Position numbers and translations under genes: made by a program
Notes under the pieces: generated by a model
Seen by the model: the letters and a program-made list of their open reading frames with translations, nothing else
The model's database searches: none
Told to the model about the DNA's origin: nothing
Virus record (IMG/VR): IMGVR_UViG_3300042298_003786
Location: 1-27,269 of that record
DNA from: a virus
Direction: 5' to 3' (one strand)
DNA length: 27,269 nucleotides
Shown: positions 7,386-16,233 of the stretch, piece after piece
Position numbering within the stretch: the stretch's first letter is position 1
Layout: each line of letters starts with the position of its first letter

Positions 7386-7406
7386 ACGCGGTACGGGCTT
7401 TGTCAA
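7376..7406 (-). promoter_or_regulatory. Leftward sigma70-type promoter of the replication operon
   Basis: Minus strand: perfect -35 TTGACA (7406-7401), then either TGTACA at 17-nt spacing or TACACT (4 of 6 matches) at 19-nt spacing. The expected start is near 7369, only a few bases before the ribosome binding site of the GTG-7345 gene. The -10 lies in a 10-bp palindrome and the -35 in a hairpin, so repressor control is likely. No other promoter is seen ahead of this operon. Confidence 0.6.
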
Positions 7407-7410
7407 GCCC
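7395..7410. repeat. Stem-loop GGGCTT-TGTC-AAGCCC upstream of SNF2 gene
   Basis: A perfect 6-bp inverted repeat with a 4-nt loop. As DNA it overlaps the leftward -35 box; as RNA it would form a hairpin immediately before the Shine-Dalgarno of the SNF2 gene, with 4 bases between. It could be an operator, an RNA stability element or both. Confidence 0.5.
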
Positions 7411-7430
7411 CTTCAAGAAAGGAGATCCAC

Positions 7431-8882
7431 GTGGACCATTTTCTCTCGACGTACCCGTTCAAGAACAAGCCCTTTACCCATCAAGCTGCTTACCTTGAGC
7501 GCTTCTGGGATGAGCGCGTAGCTGCGCTTTTCGCGGACACCGGCACGGGCAAGAGCTATATGCTCATCAACAACATCGCGATGCTCTACGACAAGGGCAA
7601 GATCAACGCGGCCCTGATCGTAGCGCCCAAGGGTGTCTACCGCAATTGGTTGCGCATCGAGATACCTAAGCACATGCCTGACCATGTCGTCTATCGCATG
7701 GCGATCTGGTCTCCAAGCCCACGAAAAGCAGAGCAGCAGGCGCTCGACCGGCTGTTCGAGGTGAGCGAGGACTTGAAAATCTTGATCATGAACATCGAGG
7801 CGTTTAGCACGCAAAAGGGCACGTCGTTCGCCACGCGTTTTCTGCTTTCGCATGACGCCTTGATGGCGATCGATGAGAGCACAACGATCAAGTCGCATAC
7901 CTCTGCGCGAAGCAAAAACACCGAGAAGGTTGGAATCGGAGCACGATATAGGCGGATCATGACCGGGTCCCCCGTGACCAAGTCACCAATGGACCTTTAC
8001 CAGCAGTGCGCATTCTTGTCTGATGATTGCTTGAACATCCACAGCTACTACGCGTTCCAAGCGCGATACGCGGTGGTGGTCGAGCGCCACCTTGCGAGCC
8101 ACAGCTTCAAGCAGGTCGTAGGCTACCGGCATCTGGACGAGCTCAAGCTCATGCTCGACACCTTCAGCTTTCGCGTGAAAAAGGAGGAATGTTTTGACTT
8201 GCCAGACAAGGTGTTTTTACGGCGGGATGTCGAATTAACGCCCGAGCAACGTCGGGCATATGACCAAATGGTCCAAGCCGCTTTGGTCACCCTTGAGCAA
8301 GGCATGACGACGACCGCCAACGTCTTGACTCAAATTATGCGCCTGCAACAAATCGTATGTGGCCACATCACTCTGGATAACGGCGATCTGATCCCCTTAA
8401 AGAACAATCGACTTGATGAGTTGCTGGCGGCTATTGAAGAGTCTGATGGCAAGATCATCATCTGGGCCTACTTTCGGCATGACATTGAAGCAATCCAACT
8501 TGCGCTGGCCAAGACCTATGGCATGAGTTCGGTAGAAACGTACTACGGAGACACGCCAGCAGAGAAGCGCTCAGAAATCGTAGATCGGTTTCAAGATCCA
8601 AACAGCGACTTACGGTTCTTTGTGGGGCAGCCGAGAACAGGAGGCTACGGTTTGACGCTTACAGAGGCGCACACCATGATCTACTACTCCAACGGATATG
8701 ACCTGGAGGTGCGCTTGCAATCTGAAGCGCGGATTGATCGGTATGGCCAGAAGCACAAGATGACGTACATTGACCTCACGTCGCCTAATACGGTTGACGA
8801 AAAAATCGTTGAAGCGTTGCAAAAGAAAATGGACATCGCCAACCTTATTCTTGGCGAGCATGCGAAAGAGTGGATACAGTGA
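7431..8882 (+). CDS. SNF2/Rad54-like superfamily 2 helicase
   Basis: 483 aa from the GTG at 7431, which has AAGAAAGGAG 6 nt upstream; an in-frame ATG at 7377 lies in the promoter palindrome and is unlikely. Motif I is DTGTGKS at 36-42, motif Ia LIVAPKGVYRNW at 62-73, motif II DEST at 148-151 (SNF2-type DEAH variant), motif III MTGSPV at 177-182, motif V GGYGLTL at 404-410 and motif VI Q430-S-E-A-R-I-D-R-Y-G-Q440. These define an ATP-dependent double-strand DNA translocase. Phage members are thought to help recombination, replication restart or displacement of bound proteins. It is read opposite to the replication operon and precedes the HNH and exonuclease genes. G+C is about 50-55% in counted lines, lower than neighbours. 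Confidence 0.93.
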   Translation: MDHFLSTYPFKNKPFTHQAAYLERFWDERVAALFADTGTGKSYMLINNIAMLYDKGKINAALIVAPKGVYRNWLRIEIPKHMPDHVVYRMAIWSPSPRKAEQQALDRLFEVSEDLKILIMNIEAFSTQKGTSFATRFLLSHDALMAIDESTTIKSHTSARSKNTEKVGIGARYRRIMTGSPVTKSPMDLYQQCAFLSDDCLNIHSYYAFQARYAVVVERHLASHSFKQVVGYRHLDELKLMLDTFSFRVKKEECFDLPDKVFLRRDVELTPEQRRAYDQMVQAALVTLEQGMTTTANVLTQIMRLQQIVCGHITLDNGDLIPLKNNRLDELLAAIEESDGKIIIWAYFRHDIEAIQLALAKTYGMSSVETYYGDTPAEKRSEIVDRFQDPNSDLRFFVGQPRTGGYGLTLTEAHTMIYYSNGYDLEVRLQSEARIDRYGQKHKMTYIDLTSPNTVDEKIVEALQKKMDIANLILGEHAKEWIQ

Positions 8883-8912
8883 CATGTGATAGGATTGTCT
8901 TATCACATGTCA
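8880..8912. repeat. Perfect 12-bp inverted repeat at the SNF2/HNH junction
   Basis: TGACATGTGATA (8880-8891) and TATCACATGTCA (8901-8912) are exact reverse complements with a 9-nt spacer. The left arm contains the SNF2 stop codon. No T run follows, so it is not a standard terminator on the plus strand. It precedes the HNH gene by 12 nt and could be a processing hairpin, an operator, or a relic of the insertion of the HNH gene. Confidence 0.7.
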
Positions 8913-8924
8913 TTGGAGCTTCAA

Positions 8925-9410
8925 ATGGCGATCAAGCACGGGCACACTCGGGCAAGGAATGGTCGATGGTCAAGCCTTTACATTCGCTTCATGAACTTAA
9001 AGGCCCGTTGTCTTAGGCCCTGTGATCCGGATTATGTCCGCTATGGAGCCAAAGGAATCACGGTTTGTGATCGATGGCGTTACGGAGAAGAAGGGTTGAC
9101 AGGGTTCGAGTGCTTTCTTGCCGACATGGGAGAGCCTCCTTTTGAGAAGGCCAGTATTGATCGAATTGATCCAAGCAAAGGATATGGCCCAGACAACTGC
9201 CGCTGGGCATCTGCAAAAGAGCAAGGAAACAATCGCAGAACAAATCGCTGGGTCGAGATAGAGGGCGAGCGCCTCACCGTCCAACAATGGTCAGAACGTA
9301 GTGGGGTAGGACCAAAGACAATTATCTACCGCTTAAACCAAGGCATTGCTCCCAAGCAGGCGGTCTTTGTAAAGCCCAGTCATGCCCGTAGATGGGCGAA
9401 GGAACTCTAA
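8925..9410 (+). CDS. HNH/homing-type endonuclease with C-terminal helix-turn-helix
   Basis: 161 aa from ATG 8925; TTGGAG lies 6 nt upstream, and the longer in-frame start at 8886 falls inside the inverted repeat. The core YGAKGITVCDRW (40-51), DMGEPP, SIDRIDPSKGYGPDNCRWA (77-95) and EQGNNRRTNR is the signature of a phage HNH-like family related to free-standing homing endonucleases (C48 and C92 may help fold the site). Residues 110-148 (EIEGERLTVQQWSERSGV...) form a helix-turn-helix resembling NUMOD-type DNA-binding modules. It would cut a specific DNA site and promote its own spread. G+C is about 50% against about 65% at the start of the next gene, consistent with acquisition. The stop overlaps the next start as TAATG. 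Confidence 0.8.
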   Translation: MAIKHGHTRARNGRWSSLYIRFMNLKARCLRPCDPDYVRYGAKGITVCDRWRYGEEGLTGFECFLADMGEPPFEKASIDRIDPSKGYGPDNCRWASAKEQGNNRRTNRWVEIEGERLTVQQWSERSGVGPKTIIYRLNQGIAPKQAVFVKPSHARRWAKEL

Positions 9411-10114
9411 TGGCTCATCTGATCCGTCAGCGGCAAGACTTCATCTACCCCACGCTGTCCCGCGTCGATGCGGCAACCGGCCGCGTCTACAAGGTGCCGG
9501 AGTTTGAGAATGTGCCGTCAGTCACGACGATCCTCGACCGGACCAAGGACAAGGCCAAACTCAAAGAGTGGGCCGACCGCGTGGGTCATGAAGAAGCTGA
9601 ACGGATCAAGCGCGAGGCAGCCTACGTCGGCACCACCATGCACGCGACCATCGAGTCGTTCTTGGCCAGTGAGCCGTTGACCATGGGCCAGGACTGGCTT
9701 GCCTTGCGCGGCCATCAAATGGCATTCGCCCTCATCAACCGCCACTTCAAGGACATTGACGTCGTCCACGGCTTTGAGGTGGGCCTGCATTACGAGGGCC
9801 GTTATGCGGGGACCACCGATATGGTTGCAACCTATCGGGGCAAGCTTGCGATTGTGGACTTCAAGCAAGCGCTAAAGCCGAAGCGCCATGAATGGATCAC
9901 GGACTACTACCACCAGCTTGCTGCGTATGCGCTCGCGCACGACAAGATGTTTGGAACGACGATCGAGTTTGGAGTGATCCTCGTGGCCGTGCAAGACGGC
10001 ACGACGCAGGAGTTCACCACAGCCGGCCGAGAGTTTGAGGACTACAAGGCCGGCTGGATGGAGCGACTTAAGCAGGCGGAGGCGGCTGCTGTTGCTGGGC
10101 AGCCATCGCGCTGA
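9410..10114 (+). CDS. PD-(D/E)XK exonuclease, RecB/Cas4-like
   Basis: 234 aa from ATG 9410, overlapping the HNH stop (TAATG); GAAGGAA lies upstream, so the in-frame ATG at 9392 is less likely. The fold's motifs are all visible: H78 in GTTMHATIE, E123, GTTD with D137, D150-F-K152 (the D-x-K catalytic strand) and Q169-x3-Y173. These are the RecB/Cas4-type nuclease residues that bind metal and cut DNA. In phages such enzymes act in recombination, host DNA breakdown or end processing, functionally like T7 gp6. I see no four-cysteine Fe-S cluster as in true Cas4. The 3' end overlaps the convergent virion gene by 47 bp. Confidence 0.9.
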   Translation: MAHLIRQRQDFIYPTLSRVDAATGRVYKVPEFENVPSVTTILDRTKDKAKLKEWADRVGHEEAERIKREAAYVGTTMHATIESFLASEPLTMGQDWLALRGHQMAFALINRHFKDIDVVHGFEVGLHYEGRYAGTTDMVATYRGKLAIVDFKQALKPKRHEWITDYYHQLAAYALAHDKMFGTTIEFGVILVAVQDGTTQEFTTAGREFEDYKAGWMERLKQAEAAAVAGQPSR

Positions 10115-13100
10115 TGGTGTCAAACGGGAATAGCTGCTCAAGCATGGCCCGGCTCTGCGTAGTCGGGGCTTGTGATTGAGGCCCCGGAGCCGGCTGACCG
10201 CCTCCCTGTGGCACCCCTGGAGCTCCTCGAGTGGCAGGAGCCGGAGGCATCTGCCTGAACATCCGCGAGGACTGCGAAGGCTGGGAGAACGGTTCCGGTT
10301 CGGGCGGCGGGGGCTCCTCGAAAATCGAGCTAACCGCAGTCAATCCCGAAGAGATCATGTAGGAGTTGAGCTTCCTTGCGATCTCAAACTTCTCTCGCGC
10401 AGTGCGGCCTTGCCTGAGAAGCGTAGCCATGAACTCAGGGTTCTGGCTTGCCTTCTCGATCATACGACGCAGCTCCAGAGTCGGCATTTGATCAAAAATC
10501 TGCCGCACCATTCGTGATCCAATACCAGCGGCATACAAGGCATGGCCCCCGGACCCCGCCGCTGCCGCGCCAATGTTGATACCTAAAAACCGCAATGCGG
10601 CATCTTCGACTGCTGATGCACCCGTAATGAAGTTCTCCAACGGCACGTTGTTCTCAATGCCATTTTCAATCCGGATCATCGGATTCATCAAACGCTGAAC
10701 ACCCTTTTGCTCACTCAATGTGATGATGCCGTTATTGCGCATGATGTTCATCACAGACGGCTGCTGGAACGAGGTCCCTGGTTCGCCAGGAGCACGGCCG
10801 TACAACACTTCCAGATACTTCTTCGGGCTAAAGTTTCTTGCCCCGCCGGCAGCATCGTAGGCGTACTCGTACACAGAGGCCTTGAGACCGTTGATGGCTT
10901 CAGGGCCCCCGGCTCGGGCAAGCTTGGCGATCTGCGCGAAGTCGCGAACAGGGTTTTTCCCCTTGAGAGCGTCCGCTACTGCAACAACAGGATTCTCTCC
11001 ACCCGCCAACACCTGGGCAAAGGCGGTTTGTTCCCGCAGGGTCTTGTTGAGGGCGCTGTTCTCAAGGCGCACAAGGTCGAACGCGTTCTGGGCCTTGACG
11101 GCGTCCGTTAAGGTGTCGGTCAGGCCCAGACTGTCAAGAAGAGGCCTGTTCTCAGTGACAAAGCCGGTGAGCGCTGCTGGGTCAACACGGGTCACCATCT
11201 GCCCGGTTGCGGGGTCCATCTGCTGCTTCATCGTCCTCGTTGCTGCGGTGAGCAGCACTGACTGGAACGCGCCGTTGAGCGTGTCAATCTGAGAGTCGGC
11301 CATCTCAGCCAAAGGCTTGAGGCCGATTGTGATCTCGTTGTCGGGGCCCAGGCGTTGCAGCGCGTCCTCGTACTGACGTTTTGGAAAGGCCAACGCGCCG
11401 CGCAGTTCCGCCATCCGCGCCGTCGTCTGATCCATGTTCGATGGACTGAAAGCACGGCGCACGAGCATTTCTGGCGTCATGCGCTCTGCGCCGCGCCCGC
11501 TCATCGCCGTGATGTCGTTGGCATAGGTGCGCGTAAACGTGTCGTTCAGCGCTTTGGAAAAGGCACGTGCCTCGTCCAACAGTGGCGCATTCAATGATCC
11601 GATGTCATCCAGCAGCCCCGCTGCAACCGTGTCGTAGATGCCTGCGAGATTGTTGTCGCCCTGCGCCCGTGCAGTACGGGCAAGATTCATGATCTCTGAA
11701 CGGTTGCTCAGGAGATCCACTGCGTTTACGGCCTTGAGCTTGGGCAAGAACTGCTGTGGCACGGACCCTGACTCAAGAGCCTCTAAGCTGCGAGCGCCCG
11801 ACTTGTACGTCGTCCATACGTTGGAATTCACCCCGAGGCTTTGCATGATGTTGCGCAGTGGCGCAGGCAGCATGTCAAAGTTCTCGAGGCTGATGTCTTT
11901 GGTGCGATTGAGGAAGTTCTGTGCCGCGTTCGAGGGAACGACATCAGCAGGGCTCGCGGCTCCAGTGCCTTTCTTCAGCGCTTCGATCTCAAGGAAACTT
12001 CTGATCGGATTTAGATCGTTATAAATCCTTTGGGCGCGGGTAGGAATCGTGCTTAAGTATTCGGACCTACGCGTACCAAACGGCGGAGTGGTCGTCCTTA
12101 ACTGCTGTTCTATGTCCTCAAGGGACTGTGATGCTTTTTCCCGCAAAAAAGGATTTGATCGTACATTTGCTTCGATGGCATCGTACTGCTTTTGCGTCAT
12201 GCCAGCCGTTTTCATGGCCTCTTTGGCCGCAGCCGCCTGCGCATCCGGATCGACAGCAGAGCCCTTGAGTACCTGAAGCAGTCCCGCGCGCCACAGTTCA
12301 CCCTCCACCATCCGGGCGTTCTGAAGTGCCAGCTCAACCTCGGCTTTGACCGTATCGCCCAGTTCGCGACGTCCCGCAACATCGACGCGTGGAATGCGGG
12401 CAATCTTTGCCGCTGCATCGGCTTCCGCTGCCGTCAGGCGGTTCTGAAGCATCTGGTTGAACGCGGTCTCCCGCATCTCTGCCGCCAGACGCAACGCTTC
12501 AGGGTCACCCACCTCGCTCAGTCGCCGTGTGAGAATCCGAAGCGCGTTAAACGCAAGTTCCCCTTGCTTTAGGGTCTCAGGGGCATAGCGATCCTTTCCG
12601 CCAAGGGCCAGCCGTGCTTCTAGCCCCGCCAACGTCTTGTTGCCCGTCTTCTGCGCCGCCGTCATCGTGGGAATGCCCTCAATGCCTGGGTCTTCCAACG
12701 CACGAATCAGCGCAGGGATGTCTTCTCTGTTTTGCTCAAGGATGTCGTACAGTGTGTTCGCAGCACGCGTGTACTGCCGCGTGCGCAGGGCTTCGGTTGC
12801 TGAATCACGTATTTCACCAAACCGTTCAACAGGACCCGCCATCCACGGCAAAGGATTCGCGGCATCGGCAATCGCCCGCAGTCCCGTCCCAGCCTTGGCC
12901 ACGACGTTTTGCACAATAGACGATGGAGCCGAGAACAACACGCCCCCAATAACCGACCCACTCAAGCGAGGCAATGCCTCCCCAGGAGCCATCCCTTCAG
13001 CCAAACCAGCCCCTATACCGGATCCAAGCGAAGTCAGTGACTCAGCGGTCAAATAAGCCCCGGGCGACTTACGCGCCGACTCGCCAATCTTGGAGATGAA

Positions 13101-13700
13101 GGTCGCAATGCGGCCGCCCGTCTGCACCGGCAAGAAGAAGGCTGTCGGGGCAATTGCCATCGACTCGCCAATCGTCTGGCCCATGATCCGTAAAGGAAGA
13201 TCCTCGGGCCGTGCCTGGGGAATCAAAGGTTTCAAACCTTGTCCGCCAAGGTAACCTGCAAGGAGCCCGGTTCCCGCGCCGATGGCCATGCCTGGGACGC
13301 CTCCAGGAGCACCGCGCACGGCCCCTGCCAGCATGCCTGCAAAAGGAAGGCCCGTCTCAGCCGCAGCCTCGGACATGCCGTAGCCGATCTGTTTCAGACC
13401 TCCCATGAATCCGCCTTCTCCAAGGTCTGAAGAGGTCGTATTTAAGAGGCGAAGAAAGGCTGCTTGATCAAACTCGGTGCTTGGCGCAACTGAAAGCCCG
13501 GAGGCATCAGGAGGCACTGGGACTATTGCAGGGCCGGTGTCCGTGGTCGGCGGCCGACGGAACTGCTGCGCTTGGATGTTGGGGGCCAAGCCTTGGGGCG
13601 ACGTGCCTGTGGCGGAAGGAGGATAGCGAGGAGTCTCGCGGGAAGGCTCTTCGTCCAAGGGACGCGAGGTGGACTCGAGCAGTTTTTCAAAGTCATTCAT
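10068..13700 (-). CDS. Very large putative internal virion/DNA-ejection protein
   Basis: 1210 aa. Residues 1-80 are Pro/Thr-rich and probably disordered. Residues about 98-160 are a glycine-zipper-like hydrophobic stretch (AGMLAGAVRG, GMAIGAGTGLLAGYLGG) and 180-202 a second hydrophobic segment, suggesting membrane insertion. The remaining roughly 900 residues are mostly helical and charged, and the end is Pro/Gln-rich (QQQQPPPPA). No enzyme motif such as a transglycosylase is evident. Size, helical content and position at the end of the tail operon fit the large inner-core/ejection proteins of podoviruses (the role played by T7 gp15/gp16), but this is inference. The start has GAGGTGATC just upstream. 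It is the last gene of the structural operon and converges on the exonuclease gene. Confidence 0.75.
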   Translation of the reverse strand: MNDFEKLLESTSRPLDEEPSRETPRYPPSATGTSPQGLAPNIQAQQFRRPPTTDTGPAIVPVPPDASGLSVAPSTEFDQAAFLRLLNTTSSDLGEGGFMGGLKQIGYGMSEAAAETGLPFAGMLAGAVRGAPGGVPGMAIGAGTGLLAGYLGGQGLKPLIPQARPEDLPLRIMGQTIGESMAIAPTAFFLPVQTGGRIATFISKIGESARKSPGAYLTAESLTSLGSGIGAGLAEGMAPGEALPRLSGSVIGGVLFSAPSSIVQNVVAKAGTGLRAIADAANPLPWMAGPVERFGEIRDSATEALRTRQYTRAANTLYDILEQNREDIPALIRALEDPGIEGIPTMTAAQKTGNKTLAGLEARLALGGKDRYAPETLKQGELAFNALRILTRRLSEVGDPEALRLAAEMRETAFNQMLQNRLTAAEADAAAKIARIPRVDVAGRRELGDTVKAEVELALQNARMVEGELWRAGLLQVLKGSAVDPDAQAAAAKEAMKTAGMTQKQYDAIEANVRSNPFLREKASQSLEDIEQQLRTTTPPFGTRRSEYLSTIPTRAQRIYNDLNPIRSFLEIEALKKGTGAASPADVVPSNAAQNFLNRTKDISLENFDMLPAPLRNIMQSLGVNSNVWTTYKSGARSLEALESGSVPQQFLPKLKAVNAVDLLSNRSEIMNLARTARAQGDNNLAGIYDTVAAGLLDDIGSLNAPLLDEARAFSKALNDTFTRTYANDITAMSGRGAERMTPEMLVRRAFSPSNMDQTTARMAELRGALAFPKRQYEDALQRLGPDNEITIGLKPLAEMADSQIDTLNGAFQSVLLTAATRTMKQQMDPATGQMVTRVDPAALTGFVTENRPLLDSLGLTDTLTDAVKAQNAFDLVRLENSALNKTLREQTAFAQVLAGGENPVVAVADALKGKNPVRDFAQIAKLARAGGPEAINGLKASVYEYAYDAAGGARNFSPKKYLEVLYGRAPGEPGTSFQQPSVMNIMRNNGIITLSEQKGVQRLMNPMIRIENGIENNVPLENFITGASAVEDAALRFLGINIGAAAAGSGGHALYAAGIGSRMVRQIFDQMPTLELRRMIEKASQNPEFMATLLRQGRTAREKFEIARKLNSYMISSGLTAVSSIFEEPPPPEPEPFSQPSQSSRMFRQMPPAPATRGAPGVPQGGGQPAPGPQSQAPTTQSRAMLEQLFPFDTISAMAAQQQQPPPPA

Positions 13701-13713
13701 CGATCACCTCGGA

Positions 13714-16224
13714 TTAGTCTTTCTGGCGAATCTTACCGTTCGGGTGAATGTAGTATGCACCAGAGGGTAGCGCGAGGTAAGCATCCATTCCCTCTTTACT
13801 GTTGATGATCCGTGGCGGCATGCCCAGTTGGGCGCGGAGGTTCCGGACCTCTTCAAAGTTGGCGGCTGCCTTGCGAACGTCGGCGACGTTCATCGTGGGC
13901 GAGTTGTACGACCGGATAGCCCGTTGCTCAAGATTGCCGAGCAGATTGTCCAAACCGAGCAGCCTATTGCGGTAGGCGGTCGGGTTGTCGATGAACTGCG
14001 GCAGAGCGTCCAGTTGGTTTTGGATCTGTTGGCGCTCACTTTCTGTAAAGCGATCGCCCACAGCCAAGGAACGATTGATTTGGTTGGCTGCTACCGACAA
14101 GAAGGTCTTGGCGGTTTGCTCTTGCGGAGCAAGATTACCTAAGCCCGGGAACTTCGAGATCATCGACCCAGCAATTGCAATCGGACCCGTACCTTTCTCT
14201 GCTACGTTGAAGAAGGTGAACTGCTGTTCTTCGGGTGTCAAAGAAAGCGGACGCGTGTCCAAGGGTTTACGCCCCGGAGGAGGCACTGTCCCGGGAGCCG
14301 GGGCCGGTGCGCCAGGAGCCGCGCCAGCCGCAGGAGCGCCCACGGTCGGCGCGCCGAGGGGCACTTGGCCGCTTTGCGGGATGAGATCTTGCCGGCCGCG
14401 AGCGGTGAGCGCCGTGACAACAAACCTCGGAAGCGTCGGCACACGACTAAACCGCTCGCCCGTAACCGGATCGGTTGTCGAGGTTGTATTGCGGTTGATG
14501 TAATCCACCACCGCCGTCTCAAACATCCGATCACCCTCTTCGCCAATCGAACCTGAAGCAAAGCCAGGGGAGAGTTGATAGAAGGTATTGAGCTGTTGTC
14601 CCGTCAAACCTTTGCCGAACCCGGGCGTTGAAGCGGCTGACGCACGCTCTGCTGCGACTTGCAGTATGGTTGCGTTACGGTCCAGCGCGTTTAGGCGAGA
14701 GGTGATGTTGCGATCATCCGCGACACGTTGCTGAAGCTCCATCCGAGCCGTTTCAAGACGCTCACGCAGGGCAAGCCGGTCCGCTTCAAGCGCCTTACGC
14801 GTGTCCTTGTCCAAGGTTGCAGCGGCAAGTTTCCCTTCCATCTCCTTGTCCAAGCGCTCCATCCGCGCAACGTCCTGCGCTTGAGCAATCCGCTCGGCAG
14901 AACCCATCCTGTCACGGCCCAGTGCGTCGCGCATCTCCGCGATTCGCGTATTCAAAGCGTTGACTTGGTTGGCGATGCCCTGCTTCGCTTCCAAATTCAT
15001 CGTAGTCGTCTGAATCTTGTTCTGCAACGCATCCCGCTGACGCTCGGCCTCGGCGATGTTGTTGGCTTCCGACACTAAGCGCCGGGTGTCGTTGTTATTT
15101 TGATTGCGAAGCGTCAACTGCTCTTGCTTATTGCGCTCAATCGCTGACTTGGCTTCCAAAGCTTCTTTTTGCGCCCGCTCACGGCGCTCACCCTCAGTCT
15201 CCCTGACCGCCTGTCCCGACAGGGTGGCAAGCAACCGATCCTGTGAGGTCTGCAAGCGCTGATTGAGATCTTGAATCCGTTGCGCTTCCTTCTCCGCCGA
15301 GCTTAGTGCAGCCGTCTTGACCGCGCGCTCGCCCTTCTCCATCTCCGCGACCCGCGCGCCGATGGTTCCGGGCAGGCCTTGAAAGGCCCCCGCAATGCGG
15401 GCCAGTTGCCCACCACGCATCGGACGTCCACGCTCATCCACATTCGCCGCATAGCCAAAGGCCCGTTGGGCCACGTCAAACAGCATCTGCGCCTGCGAGG
15501 CCGACCGGTCGTCGCCCAACAAGCGGCGATAGTTCGGGAGGCGCTGTTCGTACAAAGTCTGTACGTCGGGCACGGCCTGAGGCCTCTGCCCAAGCGTGGC
15601 TTCAATCCGCGCACGCAACATGTCCCGAACTTCCGGGCTGTACATACCGGCTGAGGAGGGCTCATCAACAGGGGTCACTCCCTCCTCATCGGACCCCTCT
15701 TGAAAACGCTGCACATAGCCGCCCTCTGCCATGGCGATCGGCGCTTGCTCCGGGGCCGGAGGCGCTCCCATCGCGCCCGGAGGCGGCATGGCACCGAGCC
15801 CTGCTCCGGGGCCCATGGGCGGTGGTCCGGGAGGCATGCCCGGGGGCATACCCGGTGCTCCGCCGGGAGGAGGCATCATCGGGGGCTGTGGCCCTTGGGC
15901 CATGGGCGCTGATTGGGGCAACCCGCCAATCCCGCCGCCTTGCGCGAGCACCGGCTGAAGCATCGCGAGCACCGGCTCAGGGGTCTCGGTTGCAGCGGCG
16001 TAGCCAACGAGGTCAGCCAGCTCGTCGCGGCGCGCGTCAATGGAACGCATGTCACCGCGCAGATTGTTCATGAGGATTTCGGGAGAGTCCGGGCGACGCT
16101 CCATCATCTCGTCATCGTCCTCGTCGTCCCCCTCGTCCTCACCGTCATCCATCGAGTCCAAGAAGCCCTGCATGATGCCGATGTTCTCGACATCCGCATC
16201 TTCGTTCATCGCACGGTTTTTCAT
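13714..16224 (-). CDS. Large acidic/Pro-Met-Gly-rich coiled-coil virion protein
   Basis: 836 aa. It starts with an acidic run (residues 28-40 nearly all D/E), then a helical segment 49-95, a low-complexity Pro/Met/Gly region 105-158, and a short motif MAEGGYVQRFQEGSDEEG at 165-182. Residues about 300-545 are a long charged coiled coil. A second Pro/Ala-rich linker follows, then a mostly helical C-terminal domain ending AYYIHPNGKIRQKD. There is no enzyme motif. The architecture and operon position suggest an internal virion or tail-core protein. AAGGATC precedes the ATG and overlaps the stop region of the upstream gene. Function unproven. Confidence 0.75.
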   Translation of the reverse strand: MKNRAMNEDADVENIGIMQGFLDSMDDGEDEGDDEDDDEMMERRPDSPEILMNNLRGDMRSIDARRDELADLVGYAAATETPEPVLAMLQPVLAQGGGIGGLPQSAPMAQGPQPPMMPPPGGAPGMPPGMPPGPPPMGPGAGLGAMPPPGAMGAPPAPEQAPIAMAEGGYVQRFQEGSDEEGVTPVDEPSSAGMYSPEVRDMLRARIEATLGQRPQAVPDVQTLYEQRLPNYRRLLGDDRSASQAQMLFDVAQRAFGYAANVDERGRPMRGGQLARIAGAFQGLPGTIGARVAEMEKGERAVKTAALSSAEKEAQRIQDLNQRLQTSQDRLLATLSGQAVRETEGERRERAQKEALEAKSAIERNKQEQLTLRNQNNNDTRRLVSEANNIAEAERQRDALQNKIQTTTMNLEAKQGIANQVNALNTRIAEMRDALGRDRMGSAERIAQAQDVARMERLDKEMEGKLAAATLDKDTRKALEADRLALRERLETARMELQQRVADDRNITSRLNALDRNATILQVAAERASAASTPGFGKGLTGQQLNTFYQLSPGFASGSIGEEGDRMFETAVVDYINRNTTSTTDPVTGERFSRVPTLPRFVVTALTARGRQDLIPQSGQVPLGAPTVGAPAAGAAPGAPAPAPGTVPPPGRKPLDTRPLSLTPEEQQFTFFNVAEKGTGPIAIAGSMISKFPGLGNLAPQEQTAKTFLSVAANQINRSLAVGDRFTESERQQIQNQLDALPQFIDNPTAYRNRLLGLDNLLGNLEQRAIRSYNSPTMNVADVRKAAANFEEVRNLRAQLGMPPRIINSKEGMDAYLALPSGAYYIHPNGKIRQKD

Positions 16225-16233
16225 GAGTGATCC

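Noticed and set aside
7377-7430. Earlier ATG start for the SNF2 gene
   Set aside because: It lies in the promoter palindrome without a ribosome site, while GTG 7431 has a near-ideal one.
8886-8907. TGTGA...TCACA as a CRP-type site
   Set aside because: Half-sites are 12 nt apart rather than 6; the pattern is better described as a longer inverted repeat.
10084-10104. GGCTGC...GCAGCC hairpin as a bidirectional terminator
   Set aside because: Only 6 bp with a 9-nt loop, no T run on either strand, and explained by Gln/Pro/Ala codon repeats.
9410-10114. Cas4 proper
   Set aside because: The PD-(D/E)XK residues are present, but I see no four-cysteine Fe-S cluster and no CRISPR context.
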